From Thermoleophilia bacterium (GTDB lineage: Bacteria; Actinomycetota; Thermoleophilia; Gaiellales; Gaiellaceae), in NCBI GenBank assembly GCA_020845695.1, contig JADLFG010000081.1:1-15432 (forward strand): a stretch of DNA of 15,432 bases. The letters are read 5' to 3'. The translations under genes were made by a program, and so were the position numbers. Positions 1 to 6,415 of this stretch are shown here, one piece after another (position 1 is the first letter of the stretch; each line of letters begins with the position of its first letter). Below the pieces are notes generated by a model. That model saw nothing but the letters and a program-made list of their open reading frames with translations, was not told where the DNA came from and searched no databases.

Positions 1-110
1 GAGCGGGACACGCCCCGGCGCCACAACCCCCGACCCACGGCCGCGAGCGGGACACGCCCCGGCGCCACAACCCCCGACCCACGGCCGCGAGCGGGACACG
101 CCCCGGCGCC
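1..110. repeat. 44-bp tandem repeat, 2.5 copies, open at left edge
   Basis: Two identical 44-bp units (1-44 and 45-88) are followed by the first 22 bp of a third (89-110). Each unit begins GAGCGGGACACGCCCCGGCG. The array starts at the window edge, so the true copy number is unknown. There is no spacer diversity and no open frame, so this is not a CRISPR or coding repeat. It lies just downstream of the flavoprotein gene that ends at 128. Confidence 0.9.
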
Positions 111-121
111 GCGCGCCGGGG
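101..121 (-). terminator. GC-rich hairpin downstream of the TMADH-like gene
   Basis: A perfect 9-bp inverted repeat, CCCCGGCGC / GCGCCGGGG with a 3-nt loop, begins 7 nt past the minus-strand stop codon. It has no T-tract, so it could be a GC-rich actinobacterial-type terminator or simply the end of the 44-bp repeat array. Confidence 0.4.
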
Positions 122-127
122 TGCTTC

Positions 128-2293
128 TCAGCGACGGCGGGAGCTCGGCACGTAGTCGCCGGACGGGCGCGTGCGCAGGGTGGCGTCGTAGTCTCGCTCG
201 ACCGCGCCGAGGACCCGGTTCTCGCGGATGAACGGGAGCGGCCTCGCCGGGTCGTCGGTGTCGATCTCGCGCGCGAGGCGATGGCCGTCGAAGACGGCGT
301 CGGCGACGAGCCGCGGGGCGACGCAGTCCCCGATCCGGTAGAGGCCGCGGATCCCCGCCTCCGCCACGGCCGCGCCGGCGGCGCGCAGCTCGCGCCAGAG
401 CGCGTCCTCGGAGACGCGCTGGGTCGCGAGGACGACCGCGTCCACCTCCCAGCGAAGGGGGCGCTCGGGCGCGTAGACGTGAGAGCCGGTAACGAGGCCC
501 GGCTCGATCCGCTCGATCAGATGCTCGGCGACGAGCTCGACGCCGAGCGAGCGCAGGAGCCGGTTCAGTCGCGGCGCCTCGAGCGTGAACGTGCTGTACG
601 GGGAGACCTGCGCGAACGGGGTCACGAGCGTCACGCGCCTGCCCGCGCGCGCGAGCCGCTCGGCCAGGCCGGCGGCCATGTAGTAGCCGTCCGCGTCGTA
701 GACGAGCACGCGCTCGCCCGGCGGCTCGAAGCCGCGCACGAGCAGGTCCTCGGGGGTGAGCACGTGCGCCAGGCCGGGCCCGGCCCCGGGGATCGGCCGG
801 TGCGTCGTCCCGTTGAGGCCGTCGCTCGCCCAGCGCGAGCCGGTCGCGACGACCACGAGATCGGCGCCGTAGTCGAGCACGGCCCGCGTGTCGAGCGAGA
901 CGCCGAGGACGAGCTCGACGTTCGCGAGCTTGTCGAGCTGGACCCGGCGGTAGTTGACGACCCGCGCCCACTCGCCGAGACCCGGAAGCCGCGTCACCCA
1001 GCGCAGCGCGCCGCCGAGCTCGCCGGCGGCGTCGACGAGATGGACGCGGCGCAGCCCCCGCTCGCCGAGCACGCGCGCGCACTCCATTCCCGCCGGACCG
1101 GCGCCGACGACGAGCACGTCCGAGTCGGCGTTGGCGGCGGGAGTGAAGCGCTCCGGATGCCAGCCGCGGCGGTACTCCTCCCCCGCGGTCGCGTTCTGGG
1201 TGCAGACGAGCAGCGCCCGCTGCATGTAGCGGGCGGCGCAGACGTTGTTGCCGACGCACTCGCGGATGTCGTCGAGGCGCCCCTCCTCGATCTTGCGGGG
1301 CAGGAACGGGTCGGCGATCGAGCCGCGCGCGGACCCGATCACGTCGAGGAGGCCGTCGCGCACCATCGCCGCCATCGTGTCCGGGTTGGTGAAGCGCCCC
1401 ACCCCGACGAGCGGCTTGGCCGTGCGCGCCCGGGCCTTCTCGATCCAGGGGCGCTGGAAGTTCTCGGAGCCGAAACGCGAGGAGAGCGAGTCCTCGCCCC
1501 ATTCCCCGATCACGCCGCCGATCTGGAGATCCCAGAGGTCGACGAGGTCGTCGGCCAGCTCGATGAACGCGAGCGCCTCCTCCTCGGGCAGGCCCCCCTC
1601 GCGCAGCGGGGCGATGCAGGTGCGCACCGCGATCGAGCAGTCGTCACCGACGGCCTCCCTGACCGCCTCGATCGTCTCGAGCCAGAAGCGGGCGCGGCTC
1701 TCGAACGGGCCGCCGTAGGCATCGCTGCGGCGGTTGTAGAAGGGGTCGAGGAACTGGGCGGTGATCGGGTAGCCGTGGCCGCCGTAGACGTTCACGATGT
1801 CGAAGCCGGCCGAGCGGGCGCGCCTCGCCGCCTCGACGTACCAGCCGCGCAGCTCGCGGATCCCCTCGAGGTCGAGCTCGTAGCAGGACTGGACGAACAG
1901 GTAGTCGCTCGGGATCTGGGAGACGCCGGCGGCGGGCAGGCGGCTCTCGTAGTTCCGCGCGTGCGCGGCCCCGTACCAGAGCTGGACGCCGGCGAGCGAC
2001 CCGTGCTCGTGCACGAGGTCGCACATGAGACCCAGGTTGGCGACGTCCGTGTCGTCCCAGAGCCGGGCGCCGACGCTCGGGTGGCCGTCGCTCGAGGGGT
2101 GGATCGAGCAGTACTCGGTCGAGACGGCCGCCCAGCCGCCCTCCGCCGCCATCGCCCGGAAGTGCGCCTGCGTGCCGGGCCAGTCCGAGCCGAAGCTCGA
2201 GCAGTGCGGCGTCTTGTAGAAGCGGTTGCGCAGCGTCCTCGCGCCGATCCGAACGGACTCGAAGAGGATGTCGTGGCGCGGGTCGCGTCCCAC
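128..2293 (-). CDS. Trimethylamine dehydrogenase-like FMN/FAD flavoprotein (OYE-type barrel)
   Basis: This 721-aa protein matches the trimethylamine/dimethylamine dehydrogenase family almost end to end, from MGRDPRHDILFE to the C-terminal ADP/FAD domain. Residues ~1-345 form the FMN TIM barrel, ~346-364 the Fe-S segment, and ~390-721 the nucleotide-binding domains (VGAGPAG at 396-402). From my recall of TMADH (mature numbering), the 6-S-cysteinyl-FMN cysteine is kept as Cys31, the catalytic Tyr169/His172/Asp267 as Tyr170, His173 and Asp268, and the aromatic bowl Tyr60 and Trp264 as Tyr61 and Trp265, while Trp355 is Tyr356. The cluster motif reads CVGNNVC, so one of four [4Fe-4S] cysteines is Asn349. 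Start is GTG with a weak RBS, 31 nt after leuD-like; it is last in the operon. Family is confident; the substrate (methylamine, histamine-like amine, or an enoate) is open. Confidence 0.85.
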   Translation of the reverse strand: MGRDPRHDILFESVRIGARTLRNRFYKTPHCSSFGSDWPGTQAHFRAMAAEGGWAAVSTEYCSIHPSSDGHPSVGARLWDDTDVANLGLMCDLVHEHGSLAGVQLWYGAAHARNYESRLPAAGVSQIPSDYLFVQSCYELDLEGIRELRGWYVEAARRARSAGFDIVNVYGGHGYPITAQFLDPFYNRRSDAYGGPFESRARFWLETIEAVREAVGDDCSIAVRTCIAPLREGGLPEEEALAFIELADDLVDLWDLQIGGVIGEWGEDSLSSRFGSENFQRPWIEKARARTAKPLVGVGRFTNPDTMAAMVRDGLLDVIGSARGSIADPFLPRKIEEGRLDDIRECVGNNVCAARYMQRALLVCTQNATAGEEYRRGWHPERFTPAANADSDVLVVGAGPAGMECARVLGERGLRRVHLVDAAGELGGALRWVTRLPGLGEWARVVNYRRVQLDKLANVELVLGVSLDTRAVLDYGADLVVVATGSRWASDGLNGTTHRPIPGAGPGLAHVLTPEDLLVRGFEPPGERVLVYDADGYYMAAGLAERLARAGRRVTLVTPFAQVSPYSTFTLEAPRLNRLLRSLGVELVAEHLIERIEPGLVTGSHVYAPERPLRWEVDAVVLATQRVSEDALWRELRAAGAAVAEAGIRGLYRIGDCVAPRLVADAVFDGHRLAREIDTDDPARPLPFIRENRVLGAVERDYDATLRTRPSGDYVPSSRRR

Positions 2294-2324
2294 CCGCGTA
2301 TCGAATCACGTCTGACGCGACCTG

Positions 2325-2819
2325 TCAGCGGCTCGCGCGCAGCACCGCGAGGATCCCGCCGGCCGAGAGGATCTCGCGCATCTCGGGCGGCAGCGGCTCG
2401 CCGCGCAGGACCGCGCCCGTCCCCGCGTGGCGGAGCGTGCCCTCGCCCAGGTCGATCTCGGCGGTATCGCCGTCGGCGAACGCGGCCGAGGCGCCCGGGC
2501 AGGCGAGCACGGGCAGGCCGATCGCGACGGCGTTGCGCAGGAAGATGCGGGCGAACGAGTCGGCGACGACGCACGCGATCCCGAGCGCCTTCAGGTTCTC
2601 GGGGGCGGTCTCACGACTCGACCCGCAGCCGAAGTTGCTGCCGGCGACGACGAGGTCGCCCGGGCGCGCCGCGCGCGGGAAGTCCGGATTGAGCGATTCG
2701 AGACAGTGCTGCTTGCGCACGCTGACCGGGTCGATCGCGTACTCGCCGGGCGAGAGCAGGTCGGTCGAGACGTCGTCGCCGAAGCGCCAGACGCGGCCGG
2801 CGATCCGGGCGCTAGCCAT
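2325..2819 (-). CDS. Aconitase-family hydratase small subunit (LeuD/DmdB-like)
   Basis: This 164-aa swivel-domain subunit pairs with the large subunit encoded just upstream. It shows the family N-terminus (RVWRFGDDVSTD, ~10-20), the active-site loop SNFGCGSSRETAP (61-73, Arg69 contacting substrate in the family), and ADSFARIFLRNAVAIGLP. Its ATG overlaps the end of the large-subunit gene by 8 nt (ATGGCTAG), indicating translational coupling. The family includes 3-isopropylmalate dehydratase, homoaconitase, citraconate hydratase and 2,3-dimethylmalate dehydratase, and the sequence alone does not separate them. No other leucine-biosynthesis gene is adjacent except a synthase-like gene at 9767, and catabolic neighbours favour a degradative role. 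A biosynthetic LeuD is the alternative. Confidence 0.88.
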   Translation of the reverse strand: MASARIAGRVWRFGDDVSTDLLSPGEYAIDPVSVRKQHCLESLNPDFPRAARPGDLVVAGSNFGCGSSRETAPENLKALGIACVVADSFARIFLRNAVAIGLPVLACPGASAAFADGDTAEIDLGEGTLRHAGTGAVLRGEPLPPEMREILSAGGILAVLRASR

Positions 2820-4080
2820 CACCGCCCGCCTCCCGCGGGTCGGCGATCGCCCCGGCGAGCGCGGAAGCGGCGACGGTCTCGGGCGAGGCGAGGTAGATCT
2901 CCGCCCGCGCGCTCCCCATCCGCCCGACGAAGTTGCGGTTGTGGGTGCCGATGCAGCGCTCCCCGGGACCGAGCAGGCCGCCGTGGCCGCCGAAGCAGGG
3001 GCCGCAGCCGGGCGGCAATAGCGACGCGCCCGCGTCGGCGAGCGCCTGGATGGCGCCCGAGCGGACGGCGGCCTGGAAGACCGCGCGCGAGGCCGGGGCG
3101 ACGAGCAAGCGCACCCCGGGATGGACGAGGCGGCCGCGCACGATCGCGGCGGCCGCCTCGAGATCCTCGAGACGGCCGTTGGTGCAGGAGCCGATGAAGG
3201 CCTGGTCGATCCGCGTGCCCGCGACCGCACCGACCGGCTCGACGTTGTCGACCGCGGCGGGGAGCGCGACCTGCGGCTCGAGCACCGCGAGGTCGAGCTC
3301 GTGCACGGCCTCATAGGCGGCGTCGGGGTCGGGACCGAACGGCTCGAGCCCCGGGCGACCACGCTCGGCCAGGTAGGCGAGCGCGGCCTCATCGGCCGCG
3401 AAGAAGCCGAACTTGGCCCCGATCTCGACGGCCATGTTGCAGACGGTGAGCCGGCTCGCGATGCTCGCGCCGCTGGCGGCCAGCCCCCCGAGCTCGATCG
3501 CCTTGTACTGGGCGACGTCGTCGCCGTGGCGCCCGGCGAGCGCGAGGATCACGTCCTTCCAGGCCACTCTCGGCTGGAGCTGGCCGGAGAGCTCGAAGCG
3601 GATCGTCGGCGGCACCCGGAACCAGAGCTTGCCGGTCGCGAGCGCGTACACCATCTCGGAGGTGCCAATGCCGGTGCCGGCGGCGGCTAGCGCGCCGTGC
3701 GTCGTCGTGTGCGAGTCGGTGCCGACGACGAGCGCCCCCGGTACGACGTGACCGCGCTCGGGCAGGAGCTGGTGGCAGATGCCGGTGCCGGCGTCGTAGA
3801 AGGCAGAGATCCCGAACCGCTCCACGTGCTCGCGGATCGTCCGGTGCGCCGTCGCGGCCGCCTCCGACGGGGCCGGCACGAGGTGGTCGAGCACGACGAC
3901 CGTACGGCCGGAGTCGAATACCTCCTCGACACCGAGCTCGACGAGCTGGCGGAAGACATCGGCCGCGAAGATGTCGTGAACGAGCGCCAGGTCGATCGAG
4001 GCGGCGACGAACTCGCCCGGCCGCACCTCGTCGCGCCCGGACGCGCGCGCCAGCACCTTCTCGGCGAGCGTCAGTCCCAC
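2812..4080 (-). CDS. Aconitase-family hydratase large subunit (LeuC/DmdA-like)
   Basis: This 422-aa [4Fe-4S] hydro-lyase subunit catalyses reversible dehydration or hydration of a hydroxy-diacid together with the small subunit. Cluster ligands are Cys299 (GSCTNGR), Cys359 and Cys362 (GCGPC). Also visible are VGTDSHTTTHGA (119-130) and the C-terminal FVGRMGS...YLASPETVAASA. The length fits the short ~420-aa two-subunit class shared by archaeal-type IPM isomerase, homoaconitase and 2,3-dimethylmalate dehydratase, not the ~465-aa enterobacterial LeuC. I chose the GTG at 4080 because it lies 2 nt after the SDR stop and gives the standard N-terminus TLAEKVLARASG; the frame stays open upstream but only as a shadow of the SDR gene. 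Substrate is unproven. Confidence 0.88.
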   Translation of the reverse strand: MGLTLAEKVLARASGRDEVRPGEFVAASIDLALVHDIFAADVFRQLVELGVEEVFDSGRTVVVLDHLVPAPSEAAATAHRTIREHVERFGISAFYDAGTGICHQLLPERGHVVPGALVVGTDSHTTTHGALAAAGTGIGTSEMVYALATGKLWFRVPPTIRFELSGQLQPRVAWKDVILALAGRHGDDVAQYKAIELGGLAASGASIASRLTVCNMAVEIGAKFGFFAADEAALAYLAERGRPGLEPFGPDPDAAYEAVHELDLAVLEPQVALPAAVDNVEPVGAVAGTRIDQAFIGSCTNGRLEDLEAAAAIVRGRLVHPGVRLLVAPASRAVFQAAVRSGAIQALADAGASLLPPGCGPCFGGHGGLLGPGERCIGTHNRNFVGRMGSARAEIYLASPETVAASALAGAIADPREAGGDG

Positions 4081-4082
4081 GG

Positions 4083-4835
4083 CTACATCGCCGGGCTCTG
4101 GAGGCTGCGCCCGCCGCAGACGTACAGCACCTGGCCGGTCAGGTAGGACGCCTCGTCGCAGGCGAACGAGAGCACGGCCTGGGCGATGTCCTCGGGGGTG
4201 CCGATGCGACCGAGCGGCACCGTCTTGATCAACCGCTCCTGGATCTCCTCTCTGAGCTGGCGGAAGAGGGGCGTGTCGACGAGCGCCGGTGCGATGCAGT
4301 TGACGGTGATCCCGAAGCGGGCGAGCTCGAGCGCGAGCGTACGGGTGAGGCTGACGACGCCGCCCTTGGAGGCCGAGTAGCTGACCTGGCCGGGATTGCC
4401 GAGCCACGCCCGCGAGGCGATATTGACGATCCGGCCCGAGCGTTGCTCCTGCATGTGCCGCGCGGCCTCGCGGCAGCAGAGAAACTGCGACTTCAGGTTC
4501 ACGCGGAGCGTCTCGTCCCAGTCCTCCTCGCTCATCTTCGTCAGCCAGGCGTCGCGGGCGATGCCGGCGTTGTTGACGAGGATGTCGACGCGTCCCCACT
4601 CCGCCGCCGCCCGTCCGACCAGCGACTCCGCGCCTGCCGCGGTGCCGACGTCGGCGGCGACGCCGACCGCCGTCCCGCCGGCCGCAACGAGCTCGGCGGC
4701 CACCGACTCCGCCCGCTCCGCCGCGACGTCGTTGACGACGACTCTGGCGCCGCGGGCAGCGAGGAGCGTCGCGATCGCCGCTCCGATCCCCTGCCCCGAC
4801 CCCGTGACGACGGCGACCCGGTCCTGTACCTGCAT
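4083..4835 (-). CDS. Short-chain dehydrogenase/reductase (FabG-like)
   Basis: This 250-aa classical SDR is a NAD(P)-dependent oxidoreductase of hydroxyacyl or ketoacyl substrates. The cofactor motif is TGSGQGIG (11-18), followed by NNAG (88-91) and the catalytic tetrad Asn113, Ser141, Tyr153, Lys157. Asp36 at the end of beta-2 (VVVND) suggests NAD(H) preference, an inference from family rules and consistent with oxidation. Start is ATG preceded by AAAGGAG. It lies 16 nt after the enoyl-CoA hydratase gene and 2 nt before the aconitase-like large subunit, so the genes are probably cotranscribed. With the hydratase and thiolase it would supply the 3-hydroxyacyl dehydrogenase step of a beta-oxidation-like sequence. 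The exact substrate cannot be read. Confidence 0.9.
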   Translation of the reverse strand: MQVQDRVAVVTGSGQGIGAAIATLLAARGARVVVNDVAAERAESVAAELVAAGGTAVGVAADVGTAAGAESLVGRAAAEWGRVDILVNNAGIARDAWLTKMSEEDWDETLRVNLKSQFLCCREAARHMQEQRSGRIVNIASRAWLGNPGQVSYSASKGGVVSLTRTLALELARFGITVNCIAPALVDTPLFRQLREEIQERLIKTVPLGRIGTPEDIAQAVLSFACDEASYLTGQVLYVCGGRSLQSPAM

Positions 4836-4851
4836 CCGATCCGCTCCTTTC

Positions 4852-5637
4852 TCAGCGCCCGACGAAGACGGGGGCGCGCTTCTCGACGAACGCCCTGATT
4901 CCCTCCTGGCGATCCTCAGTGTCGCGCAGGAACGCGTGGCAGGAGCGCTCGAACTCGAGCCCCTCGTCGAGCGGGGCGTCGAGAGCGCGGTCGACCGACT
5001 CCTTGATCTTGCGCAGAGACAGGGGCGCCTTCTCCGCGATCGAGCCGGCGAGCGCCTTCGCCTGCTCGTGCAGGGAGGCGGCGGGGACGACGCGGTTAAC
5101 GAGCCCGAGCGACAGCGCCCGCGCCGCGTCGATCCGCTCGCACGTGAACATCAGCTCCTTGGCCCGCGACGGGCCGACCAGGCGGGTCAGGCGCTGCGTT
5201 CCGCCCGCCCCCGGCATGCTCCCCACCCTCGCCTCTGGCAGCCCGAACTGGGCGGTATCCGCCGCGACGCGCAGGTCGCAGGCGAGCGCGAGCTCGAGCC
5301 CGCCGCCGAGGCAGTAACCGTGAATCGCCGCGATTGTCGGGCGCTCCAGGCGCTCGAGGCGGCGGAAAACCCGGTGCACGGCTGCGGCGAGCGGGTCGAT
5401 ACCGGAGCCGTCGTCGTACTCCTTCGCGCGTGCCTTGAGGTCGGCGCCGACGCAGAACGCCTTCTCGCCGCTCGCGGCGAGCACGACCGCACGAATGCCG
5501 GCATCGGCCTCGGCCGTCTCGAGCACCCGCTCGAGCTCCTCGAGCAGCTCGACCGTCATCGCGTTCAGCGCTTCCGGGCGGTTCAGCGTCGCGACGCCGA
5601 CCGCGCCATCGGTGGCCCACAGGACCGGCTGCTCCAT
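4852..5637 (-). CDS. Enoyl-CoA hydratase/isomerase (crotonase family)
   Basis: This 261-aa crotonase-fold protein hydrates trans-2-enoyl-CoA. The oxyanion-hole segments are FCVGADLK (61-68) and [11 protein letters not shown] (108-118). Both catalytic glutamates of true hydratases are present, Glu115 (GGGLE) and Glu135 (GLPEARVG), followed by [10 protein letters not shown]. This argues for hydratase activity over a dehalogenase or an isomerase lacking one Glu. Length is normal. The ATG at 5637 is supported by a strong AAGGAGGAG ribosome site. The frame stays open upstream to about 5970, but that stretch has no family similarity and overlaps a CoA-transferase relic, so it is not coding. It is the first intact gene of the minus-strand operon. 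Confidence 0.92.
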   Translation of the reverse strand: MEQPVLWATDGAVGVATLNRPEALNAMTVELLEELERVLETAEADAGIRAVVLAASGEKAFCVGADLKARAKEYDDGSGIDPLAAAVHRVFRRLERLERPTIAAIHGYCLGGGLELALACDLRVAADTAQFGLPEARVGSMPGAGGTQRLTRLVGPSRAKELMFTCERIDAARALSLGLVNRVVPAASLHEQAKALAGSIAEKAPLSLRKIKESVDRALDAPLDEGLEFERSCHAFLRDTEDRQEGIRAFVEKRAPVFVGR

Positions 5638-5653
5638 CGTCTTCGCTCCTCCT

Positions 5654-5861
5654 TCAGGCAGCCACCGCGCGACCGGCGTCCAGGACTGCGCCGGTGTCGA
5701 GCAGGGAGCCGATCTCGCGGTCGCGTGTTGCGGTTCGCGGCGGGGGAGGCCGTCGCGACCCCGTCGGCGAATGGGGGCTCCAGCCCTCGCCCCCATTCGC
5801 CGACGGGAGGCTCGACCTCGACGGCCTCCGCCCCGAGATCGCCGAGCGCGATCGCGCGGGT
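5654..5861 (-). pseudogene. CaiB/BaiF family CoA-transferase relic
   Basis: Reading 5861 down to 5728 gives [20 protein letters not shown], followed by PPFADG and AANRN. This closely matches the N-terminal part of type III (CaiB/BaiF) acyl-CoA transferases, where DLGA-x-V-x-KVE-x-P precedes a conserved NRNKR stretch. The frame then shifts near 5727, and the next ~24 codons, [17 protein letters not shown] to a stop at 5654, resemble the family's C-terminal tail. The ~350-residue middle and the extreme N-terminus are missing. The relic sits 16 nt before the hydratase gene, where a functional CoA-transferase would head the operon. Identification is by recognised motif pattern only; a chance resemblance is possible for the C-terminal part. 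Confidence 0.6.
5760..5807. repeat. 19-bp perfect inverted repeat (hairpin)
   Basis: CCCGTCGGCGAATGGGGGC (5760-5778) and its exact reverse complement (5789-5807) flank a 10-nt loop. The stem would be very stable on either strand. It lies inside the CoA-transferase relic, in the leader of the minus-strand operon. It has no T-tract. It might attenuate or stabilise the leader mRNA. Confidence 0.85.
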
Positions 5862-5924
5862 CGAGCCCGCCGCCCCCCGTGAGTGGCCGCGCGCGCGAGC
5901 GTCCCGAGTGCCGATTCGAGCTGT

Positions 5925-5940
5925 TTGACCATCCGGTCAG
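5925..5940. promoter_or_regulatory. Putative operator, copy 1 (TGAC-N6-GTCA)
   Basis: TTGACCATCCGGTCAG contains the dyad TGAC-N6-GTCA. It overlaps the inferred transcription start of the minus-strand operon. Same-geometry copies occur at 6033 and 9737. The shape suits a dimeric TetR-type repressor, but the cognate regulator is unknown. Confidence 0.6.
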
Positions 5941-5941
5941 A

Positions 5942-5970
5942 AGTGTCGCGGGAGGGCTCGCGCGGCACAA
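5942..5970 (-). promoter_or_regulatory. Putative sigma70-type promoter of the minus-strand operon
   Basis: On the minus strand TTGTGC (5970-5965) and GACACT (5947-5942) are separated by 17 nt. Transcription would begin near 5935, inside operator copy 1. This leaves a long leader through the CoA-transferase relic to the hydratase ATG at 5637. Confidence 0.4.
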
Positions 5971-5981
5971 CCGGACGGCCG

Positions 5982-6021
5982 CATCATTCGCCCTGGCGCG
6001 AATGCATCACGGCGAATGATG
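5982..6021. promoter_or_regulatory. Inverted repeat in the divergent promoter region
   Basis: CATCATTCGCC (5982-5992) and GGCGAATGATG (6011-6021) are perfect 11-bp arms with an 18-bp spacer. A further GCGAATG at 5998-6004 forms a second dyad with the left arm (CATTCGC-N6-GCGAATG). The element lies centrally between the two TGAC-N6-GTCA sites and could bind a second regulator or activator. Confidence 0.55.
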
Positions 6022-6032
6022 AAGCGAACGGA

Positions 6033-6048
6033 TTGACCCGCCGGTCAG
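6033..6048. promoter_or_regulatory. Putative operator, copy 2 (TGAC-N6-GTCA)
   Basis: TTGACCCGCCGGTCAG matches copy 1 at 13 of 16 positions, including all of TTGACC and CGGTCAG. Its TTGACC may double as a -35 box for the plus-strand unit, whose GTG start lies only 20 nt downstream without an evident Shine-Dalgarno sequence. I cannot place a convincing -10 box. Confidence 0.55.
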
Positions 6049-6067
6049 CCTGAGCGAGCCTTACTGC

Positions 6068-6415
6068 GTGACGAGCGCGGACCCGCCCGCTCCCGCCGCT
6101 ACCGCGCTGCTGGCCGGCAGTCGCTGCCCCGCCTGCGGGGCGGCGTTCTACCCCCCACGGGGGGTCTGCTCCCACTGCCTCGGCAAGCTCGAGGAGACGC
6201 CGCTCTCGACCCGCGGAACCGTCTACACCCACACGGTCGTGCATCAATCGGCGCCGGCCTTCGAGACGCCGTACACGCTTGTCTACGTCGATCTGCCCGA
6301 GGGCGTGCGCGTGCTCGGCCAGCTCGCGGGCGAGGCCAGGATCGGGATGGAAGTCGAGCTCGAGCCCGACGAGCGGCTCGGCTTCCGCTTCCGCCCGACC
6401 CGGGAGAGCGCGTGA
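6068..6415 (+). CDS. DUF35 zinc-ribbon/OB-fold protein, thiolase partner
   Basis: This 115-aa protein has a rubredoxin-like zinc ribbon, Cys20-x2-Cys23 and Cys34-x2-Cys37, followed by an OB-fold from about residue 45 (RGTVYTHTVV; FETPYTLVYVDLPEGVRVLGQL). Such DUF35 proteins bind acyl-CoA and form complexes with thiolase-superfamily enzymes, as in archaeal thiolase/HMG-CoA synthase and actinobacterial steroid side-chain aldolases. Its stop overlaps the start of the thiolase gene by 4 nt (GTGA), supporting a stoichiometric complex. The GTG start has no visible Shine-Dalgarno sequence and no alternative start precedes the first zinc cysteine, so translation may be leaderless. It is first in the plus-strand unit, divergent from the minus-strand operon. 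Confidence 0.85.
   Translation: MTSADPPAPAATALLAGSRCPACGAAFYPPRGVCSHCLGKLEETPLSTRGTVYTHTVVHQSAPAFETPYTLVYVDLPEGVRVLGQLAGEARIGMEVELEPDERLGFRFRPTRESA

Noticed and set aside
1..110. CRISPR array
   Set aside because: The 44-bp units are contiguous, with no unique spacers and no cas genes.
2312..2328. CTGAC-N7-GTCAG dyad resembling the shared operator
   Set aside because: Spacing is one base longer and it overlaps the LeuD-like stop codon inside an operon, so it is probably chance.
281..2692. An 803-codon open frame on the plus strand opposite the flavoprotein
   Set aside because: Its composition (Arg/Ala/Glu/Val rich, low complexity) is typical of antisense frames in GC-rich DNA, and the minus-strand frame has clear TMADH homology.
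2812..4599. A longer 595-codon frame that would add ~170 residues to the aconitase-like large subunit
   Set aside because: The extension is a shadow of the SDR gene. The family N-terminus begins at the GTG at 4080.
128..5637. Carnitine/trimethylamine pathway (CaiB relic, CaiD-like hydratase, TMADH-like enzyme)
   Set aside because: Attractive, but no crotonobetaine-specific features, transporter or acyl-CoA dehydrogenase partner is seen, and aconitase, PrpF and synthase genes would be unexplained.
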